Positions 1 to 6,408 are shown, counted from the first letter of the stretch. The stretch is 9,079 nt of DNA from Candidatus Schekmanbacteria bacterium GWA2_38_11 (GCA_001790645.1 MGDB01000007.1:16223-25301); one strand, 5' to 3'. Notes: generated by a model from the sequence alone, not told the origin. Made by a program: numbers and translations.

Positions 1-778
1 CAGCCTCTTCTTGAAAACGCTTCCGTTGTTCTTCCGCGTCTGTTAATTCAGTAAACCCATTACATAATTCCAATCCATCTATATACAACTCAAAACGCTG
101 ACCATAATGACCATCTGGTGTGAGACAAGACAATGCTGCTTGATATACAGGATAATCATAGATAAAAACTGGGTCAGAACCAAGAAATGGCTCAACAAGC
201 GTAAGAAATAATCGATAAAAAAGATCACTTTCTGTGTCTGTTTCATCGCGATGAATATCATGTTGATCACAAGCATGAGCCAAATCTGTAGAAATTGCAT
301 GGTCAAGATCCATACCTATTTTTTCTTGAAAAAGATCTCGCAAACACAGACGACGAAACACGGGCAAAATTTTACCAAATATTTTTGCAATAGCACGTAC
401 AAGTAATTCTGTTTCATCCATTCCATTTTTATAATTCATTCCTTGACTATACCACTCAAGCATGGAAAATTCTGGTTCATGGGTTCCACCTAATTCTTCT
501 CCATTTCGAAACACTTTCGTGATGGTAAAAATACGTTCCAATCCAGACCCAAGTATTTTTTTCATGGAATATTCAGGACTCGTAATAAACGCACCTGGAT
601 ATTTTTTTCCCTGATCGTCAATGACTATTGTCTCAAACGGCATTAAATTTGACTCCATACCAGGACTTGAGACAAGTAAAGGTGTTTCGACTTCGACATA
701 ATTCCGTTCCCGAAAAAAAGAACGAATTGCATCATTTATTTTTTGCCTTTCAAGAAGAATTGTTTTGATCGAATCCAT
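1..778 (-). CDS. epmA: EpmA-like (PoxA/GenX) EF-P lysine lysyltransferase, 3' truncated by window edge
   Basis: The 259 visible residues are a class II lysyl-tRNA-synthetase-like catalytic core that begins almost at once, without the OB-fold anticodon-binding domain of true LysRS. That is the layout of EpmA, which activates (R)-beta-lysine and attaches it to a lysine of elongation factor P in the cytoplasm. Visible signatures are VEVETP (28-33), TSPEYSMK (66-73), motif 2 starting FRNGEE with HEPEFSMLEWY (90-110), and GLELCNGFTELTDAEEQ (235-251), which closely parallels GIELANGFHELTDAREQ of E. coli EpmA. Motif 3 lies beyond the window. The ATG at 778 is chosen; an in-frame ATG at 784 is possible. 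Neither has an SD, and both sit within a few bases of the terminator hairpin at 788-816. The gene follows rpsR in the same direction. A short LysRS paralogue with another target is the alternative; EF-P itself is not in the window. Confidence 0.82.
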   Translation of the reverse strand, partial: MDSIKTILLERQKINDAIRSFFRERNYVEVETPLLVSSPGMESNLMPFETIVIDDQGKKYPGAFITSPEYSMKKILGSGLERIFTITKVFRNGEELGGTHEPEFSMLEWYSQGMNYKNGMDETELLVRAIAKIFGKILPVFRRLCLRDLFQEKIGMDLDHAISTDLAHACDQHDIHRDETDTESDLFYRLFLTLVEPFLGSDPVFIYDYPVYQAALSCLTPDGHYGQRFELYIDGLELCNGFTELTDAEEQRKRFQEEA

Positions 779-787
779 ACACATACC

Positions 788-818
788 AAAAGAGACACGT
801 AATTCGTGTCTCTTTTTT
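788..818 (-). terminator. Hairpin terminator between rpsR and epmA
   Basis: A perfect 12-bp inverted repeat (788-799 with 805-816) encloses a 5-nt loop, just after the rpsR stop at 821-823. Read on the minus strand, the stem ends in four Us and is followed directly by the epmA start. The longer T run (813-818) lies on the plus strand, but no plus-strand gene precedes it. I infer an intrinsic terminator or attenuator for the rpsF-ssb-rpsR transcript. Its U tract is short, so readthrough into epmA is likely. Confidence 0.65.
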
Positions 819-820
819 AA

Positions 821-1045
821 TCATTTTTGAATGAATGGAAGGAGAGCCATGATTCGTGCACGTTTGATTGCAGTTGCAAGTTTGCGTTGATGTCCGGCAC
901 ACACCCCACTGCGTTTGCGTGGAACAATTTTTGCAAATGAAGAAGTGAATCGACGCAAGAGTCGCATGTCTTTGTAATCAATTCCCTGTTCTTTGTTCAC
1001 ACAAAAGAAACAGTGACGTTGTTTTGGTTGAGTTTTGTTATTCAT
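821..1045 (-). CDS. rpsR: 30S ribosomal protein S18, four-ligand (zinc-type) form
   Basis: S18 binds S6 and the 16S rRNA platform of the small subunit. The 74 residues carry the family core [12 protein letters not shown] (22-33), [18 protein letters not shown] (47-64) and the terminal ALLPF. C12-x2-C15 near the N-terminus and C49-x2-H52 form the pattern of the zinc-binding (C+) S18 type seen, for example, in one of the two mycobacterial S18 proteins. This suggests structural zinc and no need for a zinc-free paralogue here. Length is normal. The start lacks an SD: the 20 bases upstream on the minus strand are pyrimidine-rich. It lies 44 nt downstream of ssb in the conserved rpsF-ssb-rpsR order; rplI, which often follows, is absent and replaced by epmA. 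It ends in TGA, showing that TGA is a stop in this organism. Confidence 0.97.
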   Translation of the reverse strand: MNNKTQPKQRHCFFCVNKEQGIDYKDMRLLRRFTSSFAKIVPRKRSGVCAGHQRKLATAIKRARIMALLPFIQK

Positions 1046-1066
1046 AAAATAAAACGAGGAGTGAAG

Positions 1067-1090
1067 AACTTTCTCTCATGTAAGAAAGTT
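1067..1090 (-). promoter_or_regulatory. Hairpin in the ssb-rpsR junction overlapping the ssb stop
   Basis: AACTTTCT (1067-1074) and AGAAAGTT (1083-1090) form an 8-bp perfect stem with an 8-nt loop. On the minus strand the stem begins at the last base of the ssb TAA and ends about 21 nt before the rpsR ATG. No U tract follows, so it is not a classical terminator. It may be a processing or stability element, or part of translational control of rpsR. Function is inferred. Confidence 0.4.
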
Positions 1091-1542
1091 TAAAATGGAA
1101 TATCTTCTACTTTTATTTCGGGTTCTTGACTGATTCCCGGATCATCTGCAAGCGGAGGAATATTTGGAGATGAAACAGAATTGCCTCCAAACGGAGAACC
1201 GGAACCTGTTCCGGGACGATCTAAAAGAATAATATTATCCGCGACAATTTCTGTTCGATAACGTTTAACTCCATCCTGTCCTTCCCAGTCGCGTGTTTGC
1301 AGACGACCTTCGACATACACCTTTTTTCCTTTGGTCATGTATTGGCTACAAATTTCTGCTAATTTTCCCCACGCAACCACATTATGAAATTCAACCTGTT
1401 CTTGACGCTGACCTGACCCATCAGTCCAAGAACGATTTGTTGCAATACTAAACGTACACACGGATTGACCGGAAGGAATTTGTCGTGTCTCCGGATCACG
1501 TGTCACATTTCCAAGAATGGTGGCACGGTTCAAACTGTACAT
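1090..1542 (-). CDS. ssb: Single-stranded DNA-binding protein
   Basis: SSB coats single-stranded DNA during replication, repair and recombination and recruits partner proteins through its C-terminal tip. Residues 1-108 are the OB-fold, with MYSLNRATILGNVTRDPE at the start, FSIATNRSW (31-39), EFHNVVAWGKLAE (51-63), KGKKVYVEGRLQTRDWE (71-87) and a closing RTEIVADNI. Residues 109-141 are a short Gly/Ser/Pro-rich linker. The protein ends in EDIPF, a conservative version of the DDIPF protein-interaction tip, so partner recruitment should be intact. At 150 residues it is on the short side because the linker is short. It sits between rpsF (20 nt upstream) and rpsR, a widely conserved arrangement. 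The start follows an AT-rich spacer with no SD, so translation may depend on coupling with rpsF or on an unstructured leader. Confidence 0.97.
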   Translation of the reverse strand: MYSLNRATILGNVTRDPETRQIPSGQSVCTFSIATNRSWTDGSGQRQEQVEFHNVVAWGKLAEICSQYMTKGKKVYVEGRLQTRDWEGQDGVKRYRTEIVADNIILLDRPGTGSGSPFGGNSVSSPNIPPLADDPGISQEPEIKVEDIPF

Positions 1543-1562
1543 AAAAAAATGAAAAATGAAGA

Positions 1563-2084
1563 TTAGACATTTTCTGTTATGTCTCCTGCATCCAAAATTT
1601 CATCCAATTTTTTATTCAGTTCTTCCATGGAAATAGGAGTTTCTTCTTTTGGAATGATTGCTTCTTCATTTGAAACTACAGATTCAACTATAGGTGCGGC
1701 AGCACGTGGAGCAGAAGAACGGGAAGATCGGGAAACAATATCTTCTTCAGAAAGAGGAGCAATATATGCTTCAATATGGTATTCTTTCTTTTCAGAACCT
1801 GGCTCAGCTTGAAGAATGGTATATCGCAAAATTTCCTCAGTCAGATGGAATTGTGCATCTAATTTTGGAATAACAGATGGTTCTGTAGTGAAATAGATAA
1901 GAACGTATGTTCCATGCCTCGTTTGACCGATTGGATACGCCATGCGAATCTTTCCGAGGATTTCCTCTCGCACAATCGTTCCGCTCGCTTGTCCTTGAAT
2001 AAGCGCATCGATCTTTTTTTGGATCTCTTCCACTTCGGTGTCTGTATATCGAGAAGGAAGGATATAAAGAAGTTCGTACATCAT
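1563..2084 (-). CDS. rpsF: 30S ribosomal protein S6 with acidic C-terminal extension
   Basis: S6 pairs with S18 on the platform of the 30S subunit. The fold is recognisable from YELLYILPSRYTD near the start, the helix EVEEIQKKIDALI, and strands containing GQTRHGTYVLIYFTTEP and RYTILQAEP. The open frame reaches back to an ATG at 2120, but the extra residues (MESPFFKRGG) translate the leader hairpin, so the ATG at 2084 is preferred; the next codon (2081) is also ATG. GGGGCGG lies 7 nt upstream and could act as a weak SD. After the roughly 100-residue core there is a tail of about 70 residues: a Ser/Arg/Ala/Pro-rich stretch (SRSSRSSAPRAAAP), an acidic stretch, then a predicted helix MEELNKKLDEILDAGD at the end. 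First gene of the rpsF-ssb-rpsR cluster, transcribed away from the nucleotidyltransferase gene. Confidence 0.95.
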   Translation of the reverse strand: MMYELLYILPSRYTDTEVEEIQKKIDALIQGQASGTIVREEILGKIRMAYPIGQTRHGTYVLIYFTTEPSVIPKLDAQFHLTEEILRYTILQAEPGSEKKEYHIEAYIAPLSEEDIVSRSSRSSAPRAAAPIVESVVSNEEAIIPKEETPISMEELNKKLDEILDAGDITENV

Positions 2085-2094
2085 AAAATAGCCG

Positions 2095-2112
2095 CCCCTT
2101 TTGAAAAAGGGG
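2095..2112 (-). promoter_or_regulatory. rpsF leader hairpin sequestering the G-rich SD-like element
   Basis: On the minus strand CCCCTT...AAGGGG forms a 6-8 bp hairpin with its 3' arm within GGGGCGG, the only SD-like element ahead of rpsF. Opening or stabilising this stem could control S6 translation. S6:S18 complexes are known to bind their own mRNA leader in several bacteria. I do not see the full published S6:S18 motif, so autoregulation is inference. Confidence 0.4.
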
Positions 2113-2145
2113 GATTCCATCTAGAGAATGAAAAAATCCTAAAGA

Positions 2146-2174
2146 ATTCTAACATTTCCTAAATAGATCGTGGA
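2146..2174 (-). promoter_or_regulatory. Probable promoter of rpsF-ssb-rpsR (extended -10)
   Basis: On the minus strand TAGAAT (2151 to 2146) matches the -10 consensus at five of six bases and is preceded by TGT, an extended -10. The -35 position at 17-nt spacing (TCCACG, 2174 to 2169) is weak, as often tolerated with an extended -10. Transcription would begin near 2139, giving a leader of about 55 nt that includes the hairpin at 2095-2112. Confidence 0.45.
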
Positions 2175-2190
2175 CGACTTAATAATAATG

Positions 2191-2200
2191 AGGATATCCT
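2191..2200. repeat. 10-bp perfect palindrome in divergent control region
   Basis: AGGATATCCT is self-complementary and lies between the divergent rpsF and nucleotidyltransferase genes, upstream of both proposed promoters. It could be an operator half-site pair, but a 10-bp palindrome can occur by chance. No matching second copy was found in the intergenic region, although the shorter TCCTAA recurs at 2137 and 2157. Confidence 0.25.
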
Positions 2201-2207
2201 ACGGAAC

Positions 2208-2236
2208 TGGATGGAAAAAAGCAAGTAAACTATATT
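2208..2236 (+). promoter_or_regulatory. Candidate promoter of the nucleotidyltransferase operon
   Basis: TATATT (2231-2236) is a five-of-six -10 box, with a poor -35 (TGGATG, 2208-2213) at 17 nt. The predicted start near 2243 lies only a few bases before the ATG at 2246, so the transcript would be almost leaderless. This agrees with the lack of an SD there. Confidence 0.35.
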
Positions 2237-2245
2237 CAAATTATT

Positions 2246-3325
2246 ATGTTTCATTCTGAATTTCCTTCTTTTTCTCCAGACAAAACAGGAAATAAAAAAC
2301 AAATTCGTCAAGAACGTGCAAAAAATCGACAACAACAAAAAGAAGAATCAAAACAAGAAAAAGAATACGAGGAACGTATTTTGGCAGATCTGCGTAAACG
2401 ATATCCAGAAGCATTCGAAGCTGGAATAAATGAACGTGAACAACATTGGGCAGATGTTGCTCGAAGAGAACGTTTTCTTTCAAGTAAGACATTTCGAGAA
2501 GCTGTCCAAAAATATAAGATAGATGTTTCAATATTTGAAATAGATTCTGATGGTTTTATTCATTTTCCTGTAAAGAAACATTTTACAGGAGAAAGACTTC
2601 CAAAAGGGTATGGATATAAAGGAGGGGCAGCAAGAGCTCTTCTTCTCAAAAATTTAGGAATTGATCCAACCTACACACCACGAGACATGGATATTATCCG
2701 TCTCGATCCAAATGAACCTGCACCGGGGGTAGATATAAAAATCGCAAAAAAATTCATGCCAGAAGATTTTTCACACAAAAATGGAGTCGAAGTGATACAA
2801 AAAAAGGATTATTTTAAAACTCGAGATCTCACCATAAACGAAGTACTTGCAACAAATGAAGAAATCATTGCAACACCAGAATGTATTCTCGATAGTATCC
2901 GTCGAATTATTCGTCTGACTCCTTTTGAAAGGAAATCTTATGGTCCAAAAATGCTAGCAAAAATGTTAAGATTCTATGCGGAAGCTATTTATCGTTGGGA
3001 TTCAGCAACTATAGAAGATATGAATGAATGGGAATTTGAAAAAAATTTTATTTCTCCATTCTGGTTAGCTCTCCAAATGGATCGTGCATTTGAAGTAGGA
3101 ATACCTATTGCAGAACAATATACAAAAGAATTACAAAAACGCGGACAAATACCAACTTTTTTAAACAATGCAAAAAAAGCAGCCGATTATCTAGGAGACC
3201 TTTTAAAACACAAAAATTTTTACTATAGACACGCTCCATCTGAACAGTTTGATATGGAAGAAGAATGGATACAAAAAAAATTTGAACACTTACCAAAACA
3301 AAGTGGTTTTGGAAAACGTCGTTAA
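2246..3325 (+). CDS. Divergent poly(A)-polymerase/CCA-type nucleotidyltransferase-like protein
   Basis: The 359 residues match no family I can name exactly, but the middle carries the head-domain pattern of class II poly(A) polymerases and tRNA nucleotidyltransferases. GYKGGAAR (123-130) fits the GG(x)xR loop, RDMDIIRL (146-153) supplies the DxD metal-binding pair D147/D149, and TRDLTINEVL (192-201) fits the RRDFTxNAL motif. TPECILDSIRRIIRLTP (210-226) resembles the stretch after the head where base selection is set. A charged Lys/Gln/Glu coiled-coil-like region (about 15-50) precedes the domain. No HD domain is seen. The third catalytic acid is unclear, so activity is uncertain. It may add nucleotides to RNA ends or be a relative with another substrate. 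First gene of a three-gene plus-strand run, 11 nt before an RNA methylase. The ATG at 2246 has no SD and lies just after a -10 box. Confidence 0.62.
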   Translation: MFHSEFPSFSPDKTGNKKQIRQERAKNRQQQKEESKQEKEYEERILADLRKRYPEAFEAGINEREQHWADVARRERFLSSKTFREAVQKYKIDVSIFEIDSDGFIHFPVKKHFTGERLPKGYGYKGGAARALLLKNLGIDPTYTPRDMDIIRLDPNEPAPGVDIKIAKKFMPEDFSHKNGVEVIQKKDYFKTRDLTINEVLATNEEIIATPECILDSIRRIIRLTPFERKSYGPKMLAKMLRFYAEAIYRWDSATIEDMNEWEFEKNFISPFWLALQMDRAFEVGIPIAEQYTKELQKRGQIPTFLNNAKKAADYLGDLLKHKNFYYRHAPSEQFDMEEEWIQKKFEHLPKQSGFGKRR

Positions 3326-3336
3326 TTACTATTTTC

Positions 3337-4587
3337 ATGACTTTCTTTATTCTCGGTTCACACCCAACTCTTTCTCTTGCCGAAATCGGTGCGGTTTTTG
3401 GTTTTTCCCCTCATTTCTCAAATGCTTCAAAAGAAGTATTAGTCCTTTCAGATAGAGAAAATATTTCTTTGGACATCTGGCAAGATCGATTAGCTGGAGT
3501 CACAAAAATAGGAGAAATTATTGGAGAAGTACCACATGGAAACACAACCGAAATTGCAGAACTTATTTTTCAAACCATTCAAAAACGATACGAAACACTT
3601 TCCTCTGAAGAAATCACAAAAAATAAATGTTCTTTCGGGTTAAGTATTTACGATAATGGAAATCCAGGACTCACAAAAACACTAAAAAAAGAATTGTTGC
3701 GTATAGGTCTTGAAACAAAAAAACGATTAAAAACACTGGAAAGACCAGTCCGTTTTGTTTCATCTAAAGAACCAGCCCTTTCAAGTGTTGCTATTACAAC
3801 GAATGGACTTCTTGAATCAGGAGGAGAATTTGTTCTCCTTGCTTCAAAACAAGGATTATTGATTGGCCGTACAGCTGCGGTTCAAAATTTTGCCGCATGG
3901 TCTGGACGAGATTATGGTCGTCCAGCCAGAGATGCAAAATCTGGTATGCTTCCACCAAAATTAGCACGCATGATGATCAATCTCTCTCAAGCAAATCCAG
4001 AATCAAGTACAATTTTAGATCCATTTTGCGGATCAGGAACCATTCTTATGGAAGCTGCTTTAATGGGATTTCAAAGTATTTGTGGAAATGATGTTTCTGT
4101 AAAAGCTGTTGAAGACACGCAAACAAATATGGATTGGCTCCAACAACAAGTTGATTTTCCTCTACCACCTATTCATCTTTCTACAGGATCCGCTGAACGA
4201 TTTGCCGCTTCTGTTCAAACCTCTTTTGATGCGATTGTGACAGAACCATATCTTGGTCCTCCGTTTAGCGGACGAGAAACAATCACACAAGTTCAACGTT
4301 TAGTTGATGAATTAACCTTTTTGTATCAGACATCTTTTCAGTCTCTGTGTGAACGCTTAAAACCAGGAGGACGTCTTGTGGTTGCCTTTCCTTATTTCCG
4401 TCTTGCACAAGAAGATATCTCTGTTCCTATTCCTCGCATCTTTGCTTCCCTTCCTGTAAAACTTTGTTCTCCTATTCCTCTTTCTGTCCCTGGTATTTTA
4501 AAACAAATGACTCCAGACGGAGGGCTTTTGTATGCTCGACCTGATCAACATGTTGCCAGAGCCATTTTTGTTTTTGAAAAAACGTAA
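3337..4587 (+). CDS. TRM11/UPF0020-family RNA (guanine-N2) methyltransferase-like protein
   Basis: A SAM-dependent RNA methylase of the Trm11/Trm-G10 type. The N-terminal half (about 1-180) should hold the ferredoxin-like and THUMP-type RNA-binding region. Its features are FILGSHPTLSLAEI at the start, an internal FGLSIYD, and LLIGRTAAVQNFAAWSGRD leading into the catalytic domain. The Rossmann half has RDYGRPARDAKSGMLPPKLA (191-210), SAM-binding motif I LDPFCGSGTILMEA (227-240), an acidic GND (250-252), motif IV TEPYLGPP (302-309) and LKPGGRLVVAFP (341-352). Archaeal and eukaryotic relatives make N2-methylguanosine at tRNA position 10; the bacterial substrate is unproven. Motif IV reads EPY rather than the usual DPPY. 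The start has no SD and lies 11 nt after the nucleotidyltransferase stop; the recombinase start is 11 nt downstream, so co-transcription is likely. Confidence 0.85.
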   Translation: MTFFILGSHPTLSLAEIGAVFGFSPHFSNASKEVLVLSDRENISLDIWQDRLAGVTKIGEIIGEVPHGNTTEIAELIFQTIQKRYETLSSEEITKNKCSFGLSIYDNGNPGLTKTLKKELLRIGLETKKRLKTLERPVRFVSSKEPALSSVAITTNGLLESGGEFVLLASKQGLLIGRTAAVQNFAAWSGRDYGRPARDAKSGMLPPKLARMMINLSQANPESSTILDPFCGSGTILMEAALMGFQSICGNDVSVKAVEDTQTNMDWLQQQVDFPLPPIHLSTGSAERFAASVQTSFDAIVTEPYLGPPFSGRETITQVQRLVDELTFLYQTSFQSLCERLKPGGRLVVAFPYFRLAQEDISVPIPRIFASLPVKLCSPIPLSVPGILKQMTPDGGLLYARPDQHVARAIFVFEKT

Positions 4588-4598
4588 TTTCGACCCTT

Positions 4599-5543
4599 AT
4601 GGGTTTACCCATTGATCGTGCTATCACAGAATTTCTGGAATACCTCGAAGTTGAACGTGGTCGATCGCCACGTACAATCCGAAATTATGATTTTTATTTG
4701 CGACGATTCGCAACCTGGGCTAAACATCCTGACCCATCTGATATTACTGATGCACTCGTTCGTCGTTTCAGATTATGGCTTAATCGTTCTCTTCCCGGAC
4801 GAAGAGATGAGACATTAAAAAAGAATACCCAAAATTATCATCTCATTGCCTTGCGTGCATTTTTAAAATTTCTTGCAAGACGAGATATAAAAACACTGGC
4901 TCCAGAAAAAATTGAACTTGCTAAACAAAGCACTCGAACAGTTGAATTTTTGGAAGCAGATGAACTTGATCGACTACTGAAAGCACCATTTGTAAAAAAA
5001 GATTCGTTAATTCGTCGTCGTGATAAAGCGATTCTCGAATTATTTTTTTCTACAGGATTGCGTGTTTCTGAATTGGCAAATTTACACATTGATCAAATTA
5101 ATGCCGCACGTGACGAATTCACCGTTCGTGGAAAAGGAGACAAGCCGCGTATTGTTTTTCTCACTCCCGAAGCAAAATCCTGGATGAAACAATATCTTGA
5201 TTTGCGTCTAGATACACAACCTTATTTATTTGTTTCTCATGATCGAGCTCGCGAAGGACGTGAAACCGTTGGCCCACTTACTCCACGTTCCATTGAACGA
5301 ATGATTCAGCAATATGCAAAAGCGGTTGGTATTACAAAACGCATTACTCCACACACGATGCGCCACACCTTTGCAACAGATCTTTTACTCTCTGGCGCAG
5401 ACATTCGTTCTGTTCAAGCTCTTTTAGGACATGTTTCTATTACAACGACACAGGTTTATACACACATCACGAACAAACAATTGAAAGAAATTCATCATCA
5501 ATTTCATGGAAAAACTCGCAAAGGAAAAACAAAAAATTCCTAA
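4599..5543 (+). CDS. xerC: XerC/XerD-type tyrosine recombinase
   Basis: The 314 residues have a SAM-like core-binding domain (about 5-95) with ITEFLEYLEVERGRSPRTIRNY and a catalytic domain with all expected residues. These are R155 in TGLRVSEL, K179 in RGKGDKPR, H252 and R255 in PHTMRHTFATDLLLSG, H278 in LLGHVSITTTQVYTH, and nucleophile Y287. Length and spacing match chromosome-dimer resolvases acting at dif; transposon and integron integrases are usually longer or have extra insertions. The C-terminus ends in a basic tail (GKTRKGKTKN). With no tRNA attachment site, excisionase or phage genes nearby, housekeeping dimer resolution is the best reading. It follows the TRM11-like gene by 11 nt without an SD. 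Its TAA overlaps the stop of the convergent protease gene by 4 bp. Whether it is C-, D- or single-Xer (XerH/XerA-like) cannot be told here. Confidence 0.92.
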   Translation: MGLPIDRAITEFLEYLEVERGRSPRTIRNYDFYLRRFATWAKHPDPSDITDALVRRFRLWLNRSLPGRRDETLKKNTQNYHLIALRAFLKFLARRDIKTLAPEKIELAKQSTRTVEFLEADELDRLLKAPFVKKDSLIRRRDKAILELFFSTGLRVSELANLHIDQINAARDEFTVRGKGDKPRIVFLTPEAKSWMKQYLDLRLDTQPYLFVSHDRAREGRETVGPLTPRSIERMIQQYAKAVGITKRITPHTMRHTFATDLLLSGADIRSVQALLGHVSITTTQVYTHITNKQLKEIHHQFHGKTRKGKTKNS

Positions 5544-6370
5544 CGTGTTAAAAGATATGCGATGGCCAATCCGCAAGCAAGAAACGGAATAGCTGGAATA
5601 CCTGACTTGCGTTTTGTGGCAAAAAAAAGATTTACAAAACCTCCAAAAATGGCACCAAATAAACACCACAAAGCACGCAGAATTCCAAACTGAACAGAAA
5701 CAGCTGTAAGAAAAAGCAGGGGAAGAAAAATATCACCGGACCCCATCGCTGACGCAATGGATTCAGGTTCAGGAGTATCGCGCCAACGAAATATTTTTTT
5801 TGGAACGTATAAAAGAAGCGGCGCACCGATATTCATAAATCCGCGCGCAACTTTAGGAATTACATTTGTAAACAAAACACCAAAAATGTCGTAAACTGCA
5901 AAAATTCCAAGAAGGGTCAGAAAAAAATCTGCCTGATAAAAAACAGCAAATGACATCGCAGCCGCGAACACACCAGAAAGAACTAAAAGATTGTTTGTGA
6001 TAAACGATCGATAGGCACGTTCCACATAAACAAGAAGAACACACACCAAAAATGCAACAAGTGGTTCAATAAAGACAGATAACGTTCCATACACCATGAA
6101 TCCAAGCAGAATCGAAACAGCAGGAGCAACCAGACGTTTTCGACGAACCAAATACATAAGACCTAATGCAAAGAGAACGGAAAAAAGAAGCACAGGAGCA
6201 TTTTCCAAAAAAGTTGGACGATTTCCAAATGATTGAGTAATAGTTTTTTGTGCATGCGGAAGCGGAAGATAAAAAAAGATAATCCCTGCAAGCCAAGTAA
6301 AAATCGAAAAACATTCCAATATAAAAAAACCGCGCAATCGTTCCAATGAGTCTTGAACCTTTTGATCCAT
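5540..6370 (-). CDS. Presenilin/signal-peptide-peptidase-like intramembrane aspartyl protease
   Basis: A 276-residue, very hydrophobic protein with about nine membrane segments (roughly 14-34, 57-75, 80-98, 100-116, 127-144, 149-168, 207-226, 229-248, 257-275). It carries all three signatures of the GxGD protease clan. These are Y160-D161 in AVYDIFGVLFT on the sixth segment, G210-S-G-D213 in MGSGDIFLP on the seventh, and PAIPF (259-263) on the last, matching PALP. The two aspartates would cleave substrates, such as signal-peptide remnants, inside the membrane. The family is well known in eukaryotes and archaea (presenilin homologues, the DUF1119-type group) and less common in bacteria. The loop between segments 6 and 7 (170-206) is basic and Pro-rich. 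No signal peptide or SD is seen; the ATG at 6370 lies just after a proposed -10 box. It faces the tRNA gene 23 bp away and overlaps the Xer gene by 4 bp at its end. Confidence 0.83.
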   Translation of the reverse strand: MDQKVQDSLERLRGFFILECFSIFTWLAGIIFFYLPLPHAQKTITQSFGNRPTFLENAPVLLFSVLFALGLMYLVRRKRLVAPAVSILLGFMVYGTLSVFIEPLVAFLVCVLLVYVERAYRSFITNNLLVLSGVFAAAMSFAVFYQADFFLTLLGIFAVYDIFGVLFTNVIPKVARGFMNIGAPLLLYVPKKIFRWRDTPEPESIASAMGSGDIFLPLLFLTAVSVQFGILRALWCLFGAIFGGFVNLFFATKRKSGIPAIPFLACGLAIAYLLTR

Positions 6371-6381
6371 ATGCGTACAGT
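6353..6381 (+). promoter_or_regulatory. Proposed tRNA-Arg promoter inside the protease gene start
   Basis: TTGAAC (6353-6358), a 17-nt spacer and TACAGT (6376-6381) each match the -35/-10 consensus at four of six bases. Transcription would begin near 6388, six bases before the mature tRNA 5' end. The -35 lies in the first codons of the opposite-strand protease gene. Confidence 0.45.
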
Positions 6382-6408
6382 GTAACCCAGCGCGCCTTGG
6401 TAGCTCAA
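6379..6408 (-). promoter_or_regulatory. Proposed protease promoter reaching into the tRNA gene
   Basis: On the minus strand TTGAGC (6408 to 6403), an 18-nt spacer and TACACT (6384 to 6379) give a -35/-10 pair with four of six matches each. The -35 is within the tRNA D-arm. The start would fall near 6372, at or just before the ATG at 6370, implying a leaderless mRNA. Its -10 overlaps the opposite-strand tRNA -10. Confidence 0.4.

Noticed and set aside
1..778. Full lysyl-tRNA synthetase (lysS)
   Set aside because: The class II core starts at residue 1 with no N-terminal OB-fold, and the GLELCNGFTELTD region matches EpmA better.
1579..1812. Plus-strand 77-codon frame opposite rpsF
   Set aside because: Antisense shadow of the S6 tail, with no start signals and low-complexity content.
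4599..5543. Phage or integrative-element integrase
   Set aside because: Xer-like length and motifs, a chromosomal gene context, and no attachment repeats at the nearby tRNA; the tRNA 3' end is not repeated in the window.
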